From Micromonosporaceae bacterium (GTDB lineage: Bacteria > Actinomycetota > Actinomycetes > Mycobacteriales > Micromonosporaceae), in the NCBI GenBank assembly GCA_019690055.1, contig JADGGF010000225.1:1-7115 (forward strand): a DNA stretch of 7,115 nucleotides, in the 5' to 3' direction. This document shows positions 6,058 through 7,115 of the stretch, piece by piece. Made by a program: the position numbers and the translations under genes. The notes beneath the pieces were generated by a model. It was given only the letters and a program-made list of their open reading frames with translations. It had not been told where the DNA came from and did no database searches. How positions within the stretch are numbered: the stretch's first letter is position 1; each line of letters begins with the position of its first letter.

Positions 6058-6294
6058 GTGCTTCGGAATGTGCTCAATCTGAACGATCGTGACGCGCGTG
6101 GATTCCACCTGATCGGGCGCCGCATCAGGCGGCGCAAGGCGGAAGCGGCTGAGGTCGCCGAGATTGACCAGTGGCTCGCCCAGATGCGGAGCGGCCCGGA
6201 GTTGGTGCTCTACCCGATCCATCCCCAGTCGGTCACGCCGGTTCGGCCGGCCTCGTCAAGGCCGAAGCGGCGCGGCAAGAAGCGTCGCCGGTAG
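6058..6294 (+). CDS. Small very basic protein of unknown function
   Basis: A 78-residue protein that I do not recognise. The N-terminal half (LNDRDARGFHLIGRRIRRRK, then AEAAEVAEIDQWLAQM) looks like one or two amphipathic helices. The middle, GPELVLYPIHPQSVTPVRP, is proline-rich, and the C-terminus RPKRRGKKRRR is an extreme basic tail. Such composition suggests nucleic-acid binding, but no named domain is visible. Support for it being real comes from the good RBS (AAAGGA, 8 nt spacing), high G/C at third codon positions, and the promoter and leader upstream. It has no signal peptide, membrane segment or cysteine. It stands alone between a non-coding region and a convergent gene. Confidence 0.7.
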   Translation: MLRNVLNLNDRDARGFHLIGRRIRRRKAEAAEVAEIDQWLAQMRSGPELVLYPIHPQSVTPVRPASSRPKRRGKKRRR

Positions 6295-6320
6295 CGCGGT
6301 GCCGTCCCGGCCGGCGATCC

Positions 6321-6358
6321 GCGGCCAGGCCCGTGCCGCGGCACAGGATCGTGGCCGC
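6321..6358. terminator. Nested inverted repeats between convergent genes
   Basis: GCGGCCA (6321-6327) and TGGCCGC (6352-6358) enclose the perfect 12-bp palindrome GTGCCGCGGCAC (6333-6344). The element fills most of the 97-bp gap between the convergent genes ending at 6294 and 6392. It could act as a two-way terminator; no T-tract is seen on either side. Confidence 0.35.
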
Positions 6359-6391
6359 CTCGCTCCGACACCGAGAGCGGGATGTGGTCGG

Positions 6392-6943
6392 TCAGGTCGT
6401 CGACTCGCACGGGGCGGCAAACGACAAACCAGTGCGGAGGGCGATCAACTGGGAGCGGGGCATGCCGAGGACGCGATAAGTGACCTCGACGGTCTGGACG
6501 GTGAAGCCGCTGCATGGGGCGTACGGGCTGGCGCCGGTTTGACGCAGCGTGAGCCAGACCATCGCCTCGTCGCCGGCCTTGATCTCGACGGCGCGGAACG
6601 GCTCGGCGTGCTGGGGCAAGCAGCAGTTCCGGTTCGACGCGGCGTTGGCGATCACGCTGACGTCCTCAACGGCGAGATCCAATGTCTCGATCGAGACACC
6701 GTCGAGGGTGATCGGTAGGGGACCCGGATTACGTACGCTGATCGCCACATCGACACGTTTACCGGGCCGCAGCGGATACGTAGCCGTTGATCCGTCCTCA
6801 GCGAAGACGGCGCCAGCCCCGGCCGAGAACCAGCTGCCGTACTCGAGCGCGTAGGTCCGGGTCACCCCGAGATAGGTGGCGGACGCCGCCGTGAGGAGGA
6901 GCACGACGGCCGTCGCGATCCACACCCGCGCCCGGCGACTCAT
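6392..6943 (-). CDS. Membrane-anchored extracytoplasmic protein of unknown function
   Basis: A 183-residue protein with a short basic N-terminus (MSRRAR) and one hydrophobic segment at about residues 7-28 (VWIATAVVLLLTAASATYLG). The segment is most likely a signal anchor, leaving about 155 residues outside the membrane. The outer part alternates hydrophobic and polar residues (KRVDVAISVRNPGPLPITLD, later AVEIKAGDEAMVWLTLR). This suggests a beta-sandwich fold like those of Ig-like or DUF-type surface proteins. Four cysteines, C107-C108 (NRNCCLPQH), C144 and C179, are all on the outer side and could form two disulfides. No catalytic motif is seen. The start at 6943 is chosen because the membrane segment follows at once; the frame runs upstream to 7108, but that part is non-coding in character and overlaps the preceding gene. 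No RBS precedes the ATG, and the gene looks leaderless. Confidence 0.82.
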   Translation of the reverse strand: MSRRARVWIATAVVLLLTAASATYLGVTRTYALEYGSWFSAGAGAVFAEDGSTATYPLRPGKRVDVAISVRNPGPLPITLDGVSIETLDLAVEDVSVIANAASNRNCCLPQHAEPFRAVEIKAGDEAMVWLTLRQTGASPYAPCSGFTVQTVEVTYRVLGMPRSQLIALRTGLSFAAPCESTT

Positions 6944-6949
6944 CGCATC

Positions 6950-6955
6950 ACTGTA
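6950..6955 (-). promoter_or_regulatory. -10 box of a probable leaderless promoter
   Basis: On the minus strand TACAGT ends 6 nt before the ATG at 6943, which puts the expected transcription start at or next to the A of the start codon. No Shine-Dalgarno is present. A -35 is not evident (CCGACG or GCCGAC at the right distance). Confidence 0.45.
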
Positions 6956-6999
6956 CCCGCCCCCGTCGATGTCGTCGGCGCTGCGCCGGCTCGCCCGGC

Positions 7000-7115
7000 T
7001 CAGCCGGAGGCGAGGCCCTGCTCGATCGCGGCGATGATCTCCGGACGCAGGCGCTCGGGCCGGATGATGCGGTCCACCGACCCGACAGTGACCGAACGAG
7101 AGAGGCATGTATCAT
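7000..7115 (-). CDS. C-terminal fragment, possibly acyl-CoA carboxylase carboxyltransferase
   Basis: An open frame enters from the right edge and ends with TGA at 7000-7002. About 37 residues are visible, ending with VGSVDRIIRPERLRP and then EIIAAIEQGLASG. The mix of conserved-looking hydrophobic and charged residues and the G/C-biased third positions mark it as a real gene end. The VGSVDRII.PERLRP segment resembles, from memory, the C-terminus of the carboxyltransferase part of biotin-dependent acyl-CoA carboxylases in actinomycetes, where a VD.I.P signature is followed by a helix. With so little sequence this is tentative. The membrane-protein gene starts 56 bp downstream on the same strand, so the two could be read together, although that gene seems to have its own leaderless promoter. 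Confidence 0.5.
   Translation of the reverse strand, partial: DTCLSRSVTVGSVDRIIRPERLRPEIIAAIEQGLASG

Noticed and set aside
5753..6082. 109-codon plus-strand frame
   Set aside because: No RBS, no recognisable domain and odd composition. It overlaps the better-supported gene at 6058 and the structured segment.
6164..6718. 184-codon plus-strand frame
   Set aside because: It overlaps the small basic gene in another frame and is antisense to the membrane-protein gene; no domain is present.
6944..7108. N-terminal extension of the membrane protein
   Set aside because: It overlaps the C-terminal end of the preceding gene and has shadow-frame composition; the membrane anchor begins right after the ATG at 6943.

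Overview
The window is about 7.1 kb of GC-rich DNA with strong G/C bias at third codon positions, GTG starts and apparently leaderless genes. This points to a high-GC actinomycete. A secreted GH74-CBM2 xyloglucanase and the overall gene style fit the Micromonosporaceae or a related soil family, but that placement is inference; no rRNA or other marker gene is present.

Layout: (1) 71-2770, minus strand, a complete secreted xyloglucanase: signal peptide, GH74 double beta-propeller, Pro/Thr repeat linker and C-terminal CBM2. (2) 2771-3085, a divergent control region with several dyads and candidate promoters. (3) 3086-5454, plus strand, a two-gene unit with a GTGA start/stop overlap. Its first gene is an unusual fusion of a MerR-type DNA-binding domain to a full PP2C-type Ser/Thr phosphatase; the second is a major facilitator superfamily exporter. 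(4) 5455-6057, about 600 bp without a convincing gene, holding nested palindromes, a candidate promoter and a densely base-paired leader-like segment. (5) 6058-6294, plus strand, a small very basic protein of unknown function. (6) 6392-6943, minus strand, a small membrane-anchored extracytoplasmic protein that looks leaderless. (7) 7000-7115, minus strand, the C-terminal end of a protein running out of the window, possibly an acyl-CoA carboxylase carboxyltransferase.

How the genes may work together: the xyloglucanase acts outside the cell on plant hemicellulose and is probably controlled by its own promoter dyads. The MerR-PP2C protein and the exporter are translationally coupled. The simplest reading is a one-component regulator that controls its own operon and the pump, with a phosphatase module where MerR proteins usually carry an effector-binding domain. 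Whether it also controls the divergent xyloglucanase cannot be told from sequence. The most unusual items are the MerR-PP2C fusion with its exporter and the structured leader before the small basic gene.
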